This document shows, piece by piece, positions 38,401-45,602 of a stretch of DNA of 64,000 nt. Both the position numbers and the translations under genes were made by a program. How positions within the stretch are numbered: position 1 is the stretch's first letter; every line of letters begins with the position of its first letter. The notes beneath the pieces were generated by a model, which was given only the letters and a program-made list of their open reading frames with translations, had not been told where the DNA came from and made no database searches. The stretch comes from Durusdinium trenchii (lineage: Eukaryota > Sar > Dinophyceae > Suessiales > Symbiodiniaceae), in assembly GCA_963970005.1 (NCBI GenBank), contig CAXAMN010006446.1:1453837-1517836 (forward strand), read 5' to 3'.

Positions 38401-41400
38401 GTCAGGCTGCAGCTTCGGGAGTGTCAATGAACCGCCCCTGTAAAGGCTCCAAATGTTCAGCACCAGTGGCTACTCATCGGCGTGTAACCTTGCGTTTAGC
38501 AGCTTCTTCTTACTAGTAGGAATGCCAGGAGCTACTAGTAGCTTCTGGCTCCGTTCGTAGCGATGCACCTTGCTACTCGTAGCTTCTTGTCACTAGCAAA
38601 TTAGCTACTAATAGCGATGCACTTGCTCCTAGTAGCGATGCCCCTTGTTACTAGTACAGTAGCTCCTTAGTACCCTATAAGCATTCTTGGACCTGACATC
38701 TTCGGTCAGGGACCTTTTGTGTTTGTTCGGGTCTGCAAATACAGTCAATGAGTTGGGGCATTGCTCCCACTTTGTCTTCCAGTTCCATTCATCTCGTCAG
38801 GGGGTTGGAAACCCATTCCCATCCAGTCCCCTCACGTCCCCTCCGCTCCAGTCTCCTTCGCCGTCCGACGCCCTTCGCGCGTTGGACGTTCCGAACCCAG
38901 CGGCAGGGACACGCCCCGCAGACCTCGGTCACCCATTTGAAGGATCTGCCTCAACTTCTCCTGGAGATGGAGATGATGTTGCGTCTCGTCCCGTAGATGG
39001 AGCCATTATTTTAATAGGGAGCCCCGTGTCCCAAATGGTTTTGGGTCTACTGCCCTTGTGGAAAGAGGGTCAATCTGGGAGGTCTTCCTATTTCAATACA
39101 CACCCAGATGTGGCCATGATGTGGAAGGGGAATCCGAACGAATTCATTTATCCCGAAGGGTGGCACTTCCCTCATTCCCGCTGCGAGTTGCACCAGGCCT
39201 GATCAATGTGACCATCTCACAGTTTACATTGACCACAAGCCAGCTTTATCTAGCGTAGTCCAACCAACACGCTTGAAACGGATGGTGTCATTGTGATCTG
39301 TTCTTGTTGATTTCTAAACTCGATGGTTTGTATATTTGTATCATCGACCTCGGCATTAATTGTGGATTTTCGGAGACACCCTGAATGGCGCGGAGCCCAT
39401 TCGTCAGGGGTGCCGCCCCTTGGTCAGGACGGACCCCAAAGCACGTACTCCCAGCGTTGAAGCGAAAAACCCAGCGCGCTGTAGGACAACTGGGAGTCAA
39501 AGACGATGTCGAAAATCGGTCTGATGTCGGAAAACTTCCTTCATCACGAAGTATCTATAGTCTATAGTCACTATAGTCTTTGGATTCCTTGGACTTCTGG
39601 AAAACCTATGAGGCTATGAGGACCTCAAAACATAGTATGGGCCTAACTCCTCTTGCACCTCACATCTTCACGCCCTGGGCCCAACTGCTACAGGGCTAGG
39701 CAGGCCCTACCTGGGTGGGGTGCCTGGGGGGGTCTGTGCCCACCTGAGGATATGGGACAGGAGCGCAAACGGGCTTCAATGGAGGAAAGTCCAACGACAT
39801 CTGAACGCCTCTTGGATCAATCTGATTCTGGGCGCCAGCCATGAGCGAACTTTGGGCATCATGATTTAAGAGTCAACGATTTAAGAGGGATTCCAGAGAA
39901 ACCATGCGTGGCAAAATGTGAGGCTGCCGCATGCCCCAAACCATCCATAATATGAATGGAAGAGTATGGAACAGTACATTGACAGGATGGTTCCCACAGC
40001 TCTGAATGAGCTAAGCCCATGTAGCAAATGGCTTCTAATGTTTTGCTATACCACCCCAACTGGTCGGCGAGTTGGCCAGTCCCCTGGATGCGATCTCCGA
40101 CGAAGGAGTCCGACTGCTTCGTCCCCATAGGCTGGCTTCCAACCGCCGAGGTGCATGGGTGCAGCGATAGGCTTCGCCATTGCCTTTGCTGTTCTCCAAG
40201 ACCAAGCCACCCGCCTCAGGGATGGATGGATGTCTCCGCAAACATCCACTGTCGTGTGGAGTCGCGGGCCCCCTTTACGAAGCACCGATCGACCTGCAAA
40301 GCGAAGACATGCCTGACCGCTGGTGTTCTTCGTTGATGTGAAAAGGGGTTTTCAAATTTGGGTCGGGACTCCATCACTTTCACACCACGCTATATTAATT
40401 ACCTACAGGTCGCGGATCTCATATTCTATTGAACAGCTGGTCATTCAGTCAGAAACATGGATTGTTCACTGAAGTCAAGGATCAGAGGGTCCACCTAGCT
40501 AGGGCCCAGACCTGGCAGGTCTGGGCGCCAGTGTGCGACCAGTCGGGTGCCAAAACCCTATCTAAAGCAACCAACAAAAATATTTATGCAAAACCAGCGC
40601 CAAAACCCAGCGTCTAAAGTAACCAAAAATAGACTATACCAAAACCAGGGGTTCTTTACGTTCTTTGGCTCCGTTCAACACCCTGGTCCCCTTCCGTAAC
40701 CCGCCACCGTGCCTCATCTCCATGTGCCGCCAGGTGGAGGATCAACCCGCCGGAGCGTCGCGCGTGGCTCTGCGTGAGCATCTTCGTCAACGAGCTGCTG
40801 GAGGCAGCGCCCAAGCTGATCCGCACCTGCCGTTTGTTCGGAGCTGGAGACATGCAGGCTGGAATTGGGGAGACGCATGGCATGGAGGTCCCTTAAAAAA
40901 AGGACACCGTGAAAACAGTTTGATAGGTAGGTCCCTTCGACCCCACCCCTCCATACGAGGGTTCGAACCCTTGGTCCCATTGAGCGTCGCAGGCCAAAAC
41001 TCATTTTTGAGGGGTCTCTATTAAACAATGAAAACCCAATACCATCGTCCTCATCTCAGGGCGAGTGGTGGTCTGGAGGCAATCGGAGGAACTGCGCTCA
41101 GTTGAGATCGGGTGGGCAGCCATGGGCAGCAGGTCATGAAACATGGGCAACCATGTCGTGGGCCTATAACAAAACACATGCAACGTAAACCGTACCAACT
41201 GCCCCAAATGCATCAACACTGATGTTTTGTATTTTAAAAAATCACATAAAATCACAACCCCAAACGTTCCATGTGTAGAAAAATGGACATGACTGGTGGT
41301 TTGGGTGGTAGGCCATATTGGTGCCACCACTGCGCATCAATCTCTTCCAGCCATCACTGCCCACCGCGCCCCACCTGTCCAGTCTGCAGGCGCCCTGAAT

Positions 41401-44400
41401 CACGCGCACTGCCCACAATACCTTGGATTTGCTTAGAAAACCGGCCAGTAACAATTTGGTACCCAGAAAATGTGACAGCGACATGGCCTGAAAACAAGTG
41501 TTTGTATCCATTTTTTGCGGTATTAACCAAGATGCGATCGGTCTCCGATTCGAAGTCGATCGGGGTGAAGGCCAAAGGCCTGAGTCGGTCGAGGCATCGG
41601 TCTAGGCAGCTCGGAGCCTCGAAGAAGCTCCACAGTCCCGCAAGGCGATGTTTGGGAATGGGCATTGATTCAGCTGCAAATTTGGCGGGTGAATCGCAAA
41701 GGACAGGTTAAACATGATTGATTAAACTGGTCGTTGACCTGAGTTTATATATACCCACTTTCAGAGGTAGGAACAGGTCGACTCCCAGAGAGCTTCCTGA
41801 TGGTGGATCCCAGGCGCAAATCGTCGTGAACCGGCCCGGGAACCGAACTCGGTCTATGGTATACGGTCTTTGGAACTGACCAGCAAAGTACGTGGTTTGC
41901 CTGGATCCAACCCAAACATAACCCCAAAAACGTCCACAAACCAGAGCGATGGCCTCCAACCTAACTAGCGGCTAGGCCTCCACCCTATAAGCCAAAATAC
42001 GTATATCAAAATATAACTACCAGGAACTCTACCAGGAGTCACAAGACAGGGTGGTGCTTAGTCCCAGCCAGTGCATGGATCATGGGCACCCGCAACCTCC
42101 TCCAATGAAGCACCCCTTTGGGACTGCCTAATAAACAACAAAACCTCAACAAAATCACGCTTCAACCCAACACCCTTTCATTCGGTCCCCACGGCTCCCG
42201 GACGAGGCGTACAGCACGAAGAGCTCCCAGAGGAGCTCTGGTGCCTCCGACGAGGTGAGCGCTTCGCCCGAAGTGAAAAGCAGATGGGTTTAGAAAAGAT
42301 CGGCTGGTTCGATCGGGTTAAAAGTTTCGGGGGATCGCATGGGATCGCGGAAGAAGGAGGTGACATGAAATTGAGCCAAGGCATATGATTGGTTCTTGGG
42401 CATGAAATTGGAGATCCACAATGTGAAGGTCTGCCAACCACCAGTCCCAAAAGGGGTGCTATCCATGGAGGTTAGGAGTGCCCATTATCCACTCACTGGC
42501 TGGGACTAAACCCCGCCCCTTTGTGACTCCTGCAACCTAAATTGTCTTTAGAATGTCTTGTCAAGTCTTCTATCCCAGAAGAAACACAAAATACATTGGA
42601 CATGTTGTAGAGGGTGTTGACTGGTTCTGGGCAAACTCACTCTCACCCGGACTCGCGGAGTGCTCATGCGCAGTGCATGGACTCCCTCCGCCTGGTTCCG
42701 ATGCATCCAGCTCCGCAAGGAGTGATCGGCGAAGTCATCGTTCCACATGATCGGGCTTCCCCCGCATGGGTGAGGACTCCTGCCAGGTGGCAGCGGATGT
42801 GCTTGGATTTCCAATGTTTTATATCTCAAGAAGAGGCCCTTTTATATCTCGGGAAGAGGCCCCACATGGAACCGAACCTGGTTTTCAGGTTCCATGTGGG
42901 TCTCTTCGGCACCGGACGATTCTGAGATGGAAGATGATAGAACTGGGACCTCTACTTCGAAGAGTCCAGATGCAAACTGCAGCCATACATTTGGTGAATA
43001 CCAGTGGTCAACTGCAAGTTCTGGTCCTACAGCGAAGTTGTGGCACTCAGTTTGGGAGAAGTTTGACCCACCGAACGATTCAGCTCCCTCTTGGGGAGTC
43101 TCGCATCGTGCACAAGCAAGTGTTGAGTCTCAAGCATCTCGGGGAAACTCGCTAGCTGGCGCCGAAGATTAAACCGACTCGTCATGCTCCAGACTCTTCA
43201 TGTAATACATTCGGGTGGTTCGGGGTCAATGTAGGCATGCCATACATGGGGTGTCTGGGTACTTTTCTCCAGCAGTTGTTTGTGGGAGGGCGATTTGAAT
43301 GCGGGTCCAGGTGTTTTTTTCTTTTTTGGAGGGTATTTTTATGGAACCCAAATACCGACTGGTTGGTGGGTGGTATCTTTCAAAAAGATATACAAAAAGT
43401 GCCAACCCCTCAACTGACTGAACAAGTCTGGCGAAAGTGAACCCTAGGGCGTCCAGTGGGCCATCAGAGGCTTGATGGCTCCCCCAAGATGTCCTGAACA
43501 GATGGGGGGTCCATATAAAAACCACCGACCTTGGGGTCTGTGCCATCTACTCTCAATCCGATATTCTTCGTTCCGGGCACACCATACCCTGCTGGATCCA
43601 GGACCACTCTCGGTGGGTTCTAGTGGGTTCCACGTACGACGGATCATCCGGAATGACCCACCGGAGTCACGCACCGAACCCACCAGATCTGGGGTAGTTC
43701 ACCCGCCTGCCACAGTGATGCAGTGGAGTTCCACAGCTCGTTCGACGGGCTGGAGTGCCACAATGAGCGGGCGACTGATACCTGCTCCCGAACGAGGCCG
43801 AACAGATCGATACGATGGAGACGTCTCACGGTATACGTCTGCATGCGCTTGGAAAAACGCGGCGAACAACGCGGCCTCTTGGTCTGAAAAAAACAAATGG
43901 AATTTAGACTTAGCTGAAGAGGCCCCTCTATATCAATGAGAAATATACAACAGGCAAACTTGGCTGCAGCAAGCAGCCGACCGCGTGACAGTGGTTGAGC
44001 AATGCCACACTGTTAACCAGGTGCTGTGTGCATATCTTGTCAGGTGCTGTGTGAAATCGGAAGAGAAGGCAGGATTGCTGTCGTTGGTTGTCGAGTCTGC
44101 TGGGTTGATGTGTTCTTACATGTTCTTCCCCTGCACGTGTAACATGAAGTGACATAGACAGACTATCCCCCAAACAAACATGGGCAACGGTTCCAACAGG
44201 TTAACCTCAGCTTATAACACCCAAACACTCCATGATTAATCTATGTCATAACCTACATTGGGCCGGTTGACAAGGATTCAATAGGGCCGTCTGACTGTCC
44301 CCTTGACCATGCGCACCACGTTTGGTCTTTGCGGGACATGATGCTGTTTCGATGCGACGAGAAGTAGGCATTGGTAACTAACGCCCGTGTTCCGCTGTGG

Positions 44401-45602
44401 GCGCCCGTGGTGGCTCAACTGAGTCTACCCAACAGGATTCCAACCAATACCACCTGCAGTGTGTGTCTGTGTGTGTGCTTTTGTTATATATCCCGAACAT
44501 CTGCACAAGTCCGAAAGTCACTGACCTAGCAGAGCGAGATACAGTCACAGTGCTATGAAGGAGAGGACGAAGGGGAAGTGACCAAAAGCGACAACTAACT
44601 AAGGCTGAACAATTAACCATGGTTTTGCAAGTTTTGCCAAGGATTTTGGACTATGGCACCAGGTCAACCATTCTGTTAATGGTCTGACGATGGCAAAAAG
44701 GACTTCATACCTCTCACCTGCCGCATTTTCGTGCCTGCCTTTCGTGGCCTTCCCCCACCCCATGTCTCTCCCCCTCCCCACACCAAGACCTGCTGCTCTA
44801 TACTCAGGCTGCCAAGTCACATGCTCAAGTAGCAGGAACTGGGACTCACGGTCGAAACTTCCGACATCGCCCGGTCCAGACCTTGCGATTACCGACCCGT
44901 CGCGGTCGCTTGGGTCGGCGCGCCAACGACCCGGAAAAACACGTGGGTTTTCGGGCCCAGCGGGCTCGGAGACGAACAACCAGCGGAGCGGAGCCACCAA
45001 GAGATTGGTCCCTATAAGATTGATGGAGCCAAAAAGAACCAATACGTTCAGGCTCTATTGGGTTTGCTTGCTTAGCTGGTCCTGGCTGTGGTGAAGGCCT
45101 CTCTGCCTCTAGCAAAGGGTCTTTTTTTGGTCATGGGTCCCTCCAAGACCTCAGATTGCTGGAGCTGGCAATCTGCAGAAACTGGACCAGTCCTCCTGCA
45201 GACCTATGTCCCCAGCCTTCCTTGGGAAAACAACACTATGTGGATGCCTCAAGCAACATGATGTGCAACGCACAAGTTTCCGTTGCACTACCTTCGGTTT
45301 CCTCAGACTCGCCAGATTCACAGCAGCATGCATTTTGTTTTCAAAAACCCACTATAATCTGAAGTCAACCTGTAAAAGTACCTCAGAACATGCGTCCCCT
45401 CGGTACCTGTGGTGCTTTGTTTTTACCGTGCCCTATGTCCAGTCACCCCCGACCGGGTCCACTGGGCGCCCGAACCACCACCGGCGCCCGTCGCAGGTGT
45501 CCAGGGCGAGGAGTGCGGCGTGCAACTGCGCGAGATGGGTGGCAAATGTAGATCCTTGGAACGGCAGGACGTCCGAGAGGAGCGAGCGATAAACCGATCG
45601 AC
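8382..45602 (-). CDS. CHAT protease-fold + NB-ARC-like STAND ATPase, at least 24 exons
   Basis: Exons in transcript order: 45454-45602, 44897-45011, 43703-43883, 42647-42779, 42174-42244, 41528-41627, 40713-40826, about 40115-40214, [gap], 36933-36976, 35943 to about 35820-35870, 33803-33906, 32712-32826, 31057-31099, 28080-28146, 27528-27578, 26373-26471, [gap], 12547-12620, about 12073-12195, [probable gap], 11101-11221, 10243-10295, 9611-9657, 8909-8989, 8728-8759, 8382-8432. Codon phase matches at every tested junction inside these runs except around 35.8 and 12.1 kb. Domains in order: an unassigned helical N-terminus; CHAT (HLAAHGDE, GGLVLEN, CGCQHVIATS, DATARAFTERFYGALF); then a STAND ATPase (FVGKDPDLWRLEDMF, VHGCE|GIGKSALL Walker A, ILLVIDDE Walker B, KLRLLLGTSH, LHGLDP, LQPLEGNP). 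Such proteins act as nucleotide-driven switches that activate an effector; here the effector would be a caspase-like module. First and last exons were not found. Function is inferred. Confidence 0.72.
8728..8759 (-). CDS. Candidate micro-exon of the STAND ATPase
   Basis: A 32-nt segment (GVRRALARPSR with a split first codon) after AG|G and before a GC donor. It is supported only by matching phase with its neighbours. Confidence 0.35.
8909..8989 (-). CDS. STAND ATPase distal exon
   Basis: It completes a split Val codon, then reads AASARTERFDVDGPRTADEL, ending at a GT donor inside a G run. The phase fits the exons on both sides. The assignment is weaker than for the motif exons. Confidence 0.5.
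9611..9657 (-). CDS. STAND ATPase micro-exon (LQPLEGNP)
   Basis: A 47-nt exon, AG|G acceptor, GT donor, reading LLVGSQILQPLEGNP. LEGNP is the NB-ARC equivalent of the GLPL motif, in the right place after the helical region. Confidence 0.75.
10243..10295 (-). CDS. STAND ATPase micro-exon (RENREVAKRL)
   Basis: Seventeen codons plus two bases: AG|G, phase 0 entry, GC donor. The carried bases join the next exon to give KRLR|LLVGSQILQ with no phase conflict. Confidence 0.7.
11101..11221 (-). CDS. STAND ATPase, helical exon (LHGLDPATSVRLLLRR)
   Basis: Forty codons, AG|G acceptor, GT donor, phase 0 at the end. TIRLHGLDPATSVRLLLRR matches the strand-GL-helix step that follows sensor 1 in NB-ARC domains. 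It continues DLFPLEALSEALG. Confidence 0.75.
12073..12195 (-). CDS. STAND ATPase, sensor-strand exon
   Basis: It starts after AG|G with one carried base and reads LLAEVLRKTHKLRLLLGTSH. This is the helix-strand unit that follows Walker B, with a Thr-Ser turn as in sensor 1. A canonical gtaagg donor follows at 12071-12072, but its phase does not match the exon at 11221. Either a shorter 3' end or a missed exon is likely. A plus-strand frame is also open here. Confidence 0.6.
12547..12620 (-). CDS. STAND ATPase, Walker B exon (ILLVIDDE)
   Basis: Twenty-four codons plus one base, AG|G acceptor, GC donor. It reads FRGNAPILLVIDDECNALER. Four hydrophobic residues followed by Asp-Asp-Glu form the Walker B strand. 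The exit phase fits the exon starting at 12195. Confidence 0.72.
13081..14862 (-). pseudogene. HGDEGRG-family protein (transposase-like?), one in-frame TAG
   Basis: A single reading frame covers about 590 codons, broken once by TAG at 13546-13548 (FFM, stop, then WAEQHDLSHH in the same frame), and ends with a TGA at 13081. Visible motifs are MMVHGDEGRGRKKSGFLVV, a CHLCRAG metal-binding-like patch about 120 residues later, DLFHTFHLGIGKSF, and a helical C-terminus. The first ATG-like start is not obvious. The frame opens after a pyrimidine-rich AG near 14875, so an upstream exon is likely. The layout (acidic/His block, Cys patch, D-x-x-H block) is loosely transposase-like, and I recall the family as abundant in Symbiodiniaceae. 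It sits inside an interval of the CHAT-STAND gene in the same orientation. The TAG suggests a dead copy unless it is an assembly error. Confidence 0.65.
14915..16439. other. Gene-poor stretch between the 13.1-14.9 and 16.4-18.7 kb units
   Basis: No confident gene. A short minus-strand segment near 15571-15740 (DMPPPSASLDPSRPPSPKSG) could be a Pro/Ser-rich exon belonging to the 13.1-14.9 kb frame. The rest is AT-rich with no repeat I could define. Confidence 0.4.
16440..18711 (-). CDS. Coiled-coil, Lys-rich-tailed protein, at least 10 exons, 5' end missing
   Basis: Exons in transcript order: 18642-18711, 18368-18583, 18113-18271, 17920-18035, 17775-17831, 17575-17680, 17474 to about 17375, 17148-17260, 16981-17057, [unresolved], 16440-16623 ending in TAA. 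Exons 1 to 7 join in phase, as do 17148-17260 and 16981-17057. The protein has helical segments (RNYVLKESMFLLENFIRNKR), a W-x-SE-x-EM-type module (SIEEMWVSEQEMRDDLHW, then RIAGAKKACEAK and RENDYDGVTEYYVKVRE), a leucine-rich coiled coil (KLREQLKLMDSEYDSC), and a tail of about 60 residues made mostly of Lys and Glu ending RRLRRMEA-like. Such tails often mark nuclear proteins. The W/Y module recalls a clade-expanded family (memory only). Upstream exons may lie in or beyond the N gap. Confidence 0.72.
18921..18930. other. Assembly gap (10 N)
   Basis: Ten N bases directly abut a minisatellite, so the gap probably marks collapsed repeat copies. The true length is unknown. Confidence 0.98.
18931..19303. 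repeat. GC-rich minisatellite beside the gap
   Basis: Irregular tandem copies of a composite unit built from GAGGACAAG, CCCAGCCACAGAG, TTGACAGAGTTCAG and GGGGCGCGGCC. Unit lengths vary because the sub-blocks duplicate separately. The long frames here are artefacts of the repeat. Confidence 0.92.
19430..20705 (-). CDS. Multi-exon gene with ATG at 20705, function unknown
   Basis: Exon 1 starts with a true ATG at 20705 (MPASAESLVSVSSGGEKPRL, then DWERADALRSYLREDS) and runs to about 20300. Further exon-like segments are 19996-20108 (IVHGPFPEQFVEACVDEINH, then KKKAGLKH), 19919 to about 19550 (acidic and Ser-rich, then Pro/Thr repeats PAPTPTPM twice), and a last exon 19430-19497 (ERMQDLAAAKKRLEELAPYD, then TAA). 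Junction phases between the middle exons were not resolved. The N-terminal helical unit WERADALRSYLRED resembles the start of clade-expanded proteins that also carry the W-x-SE-x-EM module found in the neighbouring 16.4-18.7 kb gene. The two could be one gene cut by the repeat and gap, but the TAA at 19430 argues for two. Confidence 0.55.
21504..21592. repeat. Short foldback repeat (MITE-like), GGCTCCAACCA type
   Basis: The two ends, TTAGGGCTCCAACCA and TGGTTGGAGCCCTAGG, are inverted copies around a centre of about 55 bp. Related copies with the same CTTCTGAGGATG arm lie at 38039-38141. Confidence 0.75.
22927..22946. repeat. TA dinucleotide microsatellite
   Basis: About ten uninterrupted TA units. 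Confidence 0.9.
25225..25335. repeat. CAG-rich trinucleotide tract
   Basis: CAG triplets interrupted by GCA, CAC and CAT blocks, ending in a pure run of about ten CAG. It gives poly-Gln, poly-Ser and poly-Ala frames, none supported as a gene. Confidence 0.85.
26373..26471 (-). CDS. STAND ATPase, 3' half of Walker A (GIGKSALL)
   Basis: Thirty-three codons between AG|G and a GT donor, phase 0 at both ends. It reads GIGKSALLIETARFAA, then RRVPLGWVCRRGVQ. The invariant Lys-Ser of the P-loop is present. The next clear exon of the domain is Walker B at 12620, so one or more exons are missing between 26372 and 12621. Confidence 0.82.
27360..27455. repeat. Foldback repeat, diverged CCTCCAAGTACCT type
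   Basis: A left arm CCAAGTACCTCCTCAGA and an inverted right arm ending GGAGGCCTAGGG flank a centre with CACCCATCC. It is a diverged member of the family at 32972, 34400 and 37671. Confidence 0.55.
27528..27578 (-). CDS. STAND ATPase, 5' half of Walker A
   Basis: A 51-nt exon in phase 0 at both ends: acceptor AG|G, GC donor after GAG. It reads VMNVLLNRRACAVHGCE. With the exon at 26471 it creates HGCE|GIGKSALL, a complete G-x4-GKS P-loop preceded by the usual hydrophobic strand. Confidence 0.8.
28080..28146 (-). CDS. STAND ATPase entry exon (FVGKDPDLWRLEDMF)
   Basis: Twenty-two codons, AG|G acceptor, GC donor, phase 0 at the end. FVG-x-x-x-x-L-x-x-L is the conserved start of NB-ARC and related STAND ATPase domains. 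A longer competing minus frame upstream (REVEDFFRPPEMQQAF) was set aside because it breaks phase. Confidence 0.72.
31057..31099 (-). CDS. Micro-exon leading into the ATPase (VVPDVPERPER)
   Basis: A 43-nt exon, acceptor AG|G, GC donor. It reads VGQVVPDVPERPE with a split Arg completed by the next exon, giving PER|FVGKDP. This is the usual lead-in to the FVGR-type entry of STAND ATPases. A plus-strand frame here is also open. Confidence 0.65.
32712..32826 (-). CDS. CHAT-STAND linker exon
   Basis: Thirty-eight codons plus one base, AG|G acceptor in phase 0, GT donor. It reads VADQSNVYHLLSAEGARPPH. It follows the CHAT helix and precedes the ATPase entry motif, where a short strand and linker are expected. 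Confidence 0.65.
32972..33061. repeat. Foldback repeat (MITE-like), CCTCCAAGTACCT type
   Basis: About 90 bp, almost a perfect palindrome: an arm with CCTCCAAGTACCTCCTCAGA, a loop CCTCCAAACCCATCCC, then the inverted arm ending TACTTGGAGGCCTAGGG. The same structure recurs at 34400-34490 and 37671-37763. Confidence 0.85.
33803..33906 (-). CDS. CHAT C-terminal helix exon
   Basis: It reads RSIVEAFEHTRKALLASSV, then REASAAAEAGVNGKA before a canonical gtaagg donor. The V-x-x-AF-x-x-x-R-x-AL pattern normally follows the FY-x-x-L-x-x-G helix of CHAT domains. The exact 5' end depends on which AG is used, between 33902 and 33906. Confidence 0.7.
34400..34490. repeat. Foldback repeat (MITE-like), CCTCCAAGTACCT type
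   Basis: The cleanest copy. Arms CCTCCAAGTACCTTCTGAGA and the inverse TCTCGGAAGGTACTTGGAGG surround the CCCTCCAAACCCATCCC loop. It lies in an intron of the CHAT-STAND gene. Confidence 0.88.
35820..35943 (-). CDS. CHAT domain C-terminal exon
   Basis: It completes a split Ser codon, then reads SPVLDATARAFTERFY and GALFVGKRPA. The FY-x-x-L-x-x-G helix is the most recognisable end of CHAT domains. The 3' limit is uncertain: a canonical gtgagg donor lies at 35818-35819, but a shorter exon ending near 35870 would align better with the next exon. Confidence 0.7.
36933..36976 (-). CDS. CHAT domain micro-exon (CGCQHVIATS)
   Basis: A 44-nt exon between AG|G and a GC donor. It encodes VFLECGCQHVIATS and a split Ser codon completed by the next exon. 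The Gly-x-x-x-Val-Ile strand preceding the C-terminal helix is a CHAT signature. Confidence 0.72.
37671..37763. repeat. Foldback repeat (MITE-like), opposite orientation
   Basis: The same family as 34400-34490 with the loop in reverse orientation (GGGATGGGAATGGAGGG) and a shortened distal arm. Confidence 0.82.
38039..38141. repeat. Foldback repeat, CCAACCACATCCTCAGAAGG type
   Basis: A left arm CCAACCACATCCTCAGAAGG faces the inverse CCACCTTCTGAGGATGTGG around a centre with CACTGGCACCCACCCC. It is related to the copy at 21504-21592. Confidence 0.72.
38460..38665. repeat. Degenerate minisatellite of TAGTAGC / GCGATGC blocks
   Basis: Blocks such as ACTAGTAG, GTAGCTTCT and TAGCGATGCACCTTG recur at irregular spacing over about 200 bp. 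No open frame is credible here. Confidence 0.6.
40115..40214 (-). CDS. CHAT domain exon after the His motif
   Basis: It begins after AG|G in phase 0 with AGGLVLENSKGNGEAY and continues through RRLEASLWG. The order His motif, then GLVLE-x-GN, is typical of CHAT domains. The 3' end is uncertain: several GC or GT donors are possible, and the position given uses the GT at 40113-40114. Confidence 0.6.
40713..40826 (-). CDS. CHAT domain exon with histidine motif
   Basis: Thirty-eight codons, acceptor AG|G, GC donor after GAG. It reads SSLTKMLTQSHARRS, then GGLILHLAAHGDE. A hydrophobic strand ending H-x3-HG is the hallmark of CHAT domains, and the second His is the expected catalytic residue. The segment is also open in another minus frame and in one plus frame, both protein-like. 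The CHAT reading is preferred because of its phase fit and because three further CHAT motifs lie downstream. Confidence 0.7.
41528..41627 (-). CDS. CHAT domain, N-terminal exon
   Basis: Thirty-three codons containing LRPLAFTPIDFESETDRIL, ending at a GT donor in phase 0. Joined to the next exon it reads DRIL|VRISLGAASSSSL, the pattern expected ahead of the CHAT histidine motif: an acidic helix, then a strand and a Ser-rich turn. Confidence 0.72.
42174..42244 (-). CDS. CHAT-STAND gene, exon 5 of those found
   Basis: Twenty-three codons plus two bases, reading APELLWELFVLYASSG, with acceptor AG|G and donor GT. The phases fit exon 4 (phase 0) and exon 6 (two carried bases). It may open the CHAT domain. 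Confidence 0.6.
42647..42779 (-). CDS. CHAT-STAND gene, exon 4 of those found
   Basis: Forty-four codons between AG|G and a gtgaga donor, phase 0 at the end. It reads PIMWNDDFADHSLRSWMHR, then EGVHALRMSTPRVR. The domain is unassigned. Confidence 0.65.
42853..42907. repeat. Strong hairpin in an intron
   Basis: GAAGAGGCCCCACATGGAAC and the inverse GTTCCATGTGGGTCTCTTC face each other around a loop of about 14 bp, with one mismatch. The same GGTTCCATGTGG arm appears singly elsewhere, for example near 9155. Confidence 0.8.
43703..43883 (-). CDS. CHAT-STAND gene, exon 3 of those found
   Basis: Fifty-nine codons beginning with a split Asp codon (DQEAALFAAFFQAHADVY) and ending VELHCITVAG before a canonical gtgaac donor. 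Entry and exit phases agree with both neighbours. The domain is unassigned. Confidence 0.65.
44897..45011 (-). CDS. CHAT-STAND gene, exon 2 of those found
   Basis: Thirty-eight codons plus one base, acceptor AG|G, donor GT. The phase-0 frame demanded by the previous exon contains KTHVFFRVVGAPTQA. Two other frames are also open, so the choice rests on phase continuity on both sides. Confidence 0.55.
45454..45602 (-). CDS. CHAT-STAND gene, most 5' exon found
   Basis: This exon holds 49 codons plus two bases. It starts after AG|G and ends at a GT donor in phase 0. It reads RSVYRSLLSDVLPFQG, then HLAQLHAALLALDTC and RRWWFGRPVDP. No domain was recognised. The frame joins without correction to the next exon at 45011. 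Confidence 0.65.

Larger units (their letters stand above)
36977..40114. other. Large interval within the CHAT domain
   Basis: It holds two foldback repeats, a degenerate minisatellite and GC-rich islands at 38.8-38.95 and 39.38-39.5 kb. One of these islands should contain the CHAT exon with the catalytic Cys. Candidate frames exist, but none shows a clear strand-S-x-C signature. Confidence 0.4.

Noticed and set aside
38687-39202. A 171-codon plus-strand ORF
   Set aside because: It crosses a degenerate repeat boundary, the Pro/Ser-rich stretch is unsupported by splice signals, and no motif is present. It is kept only as a GC-rich island.
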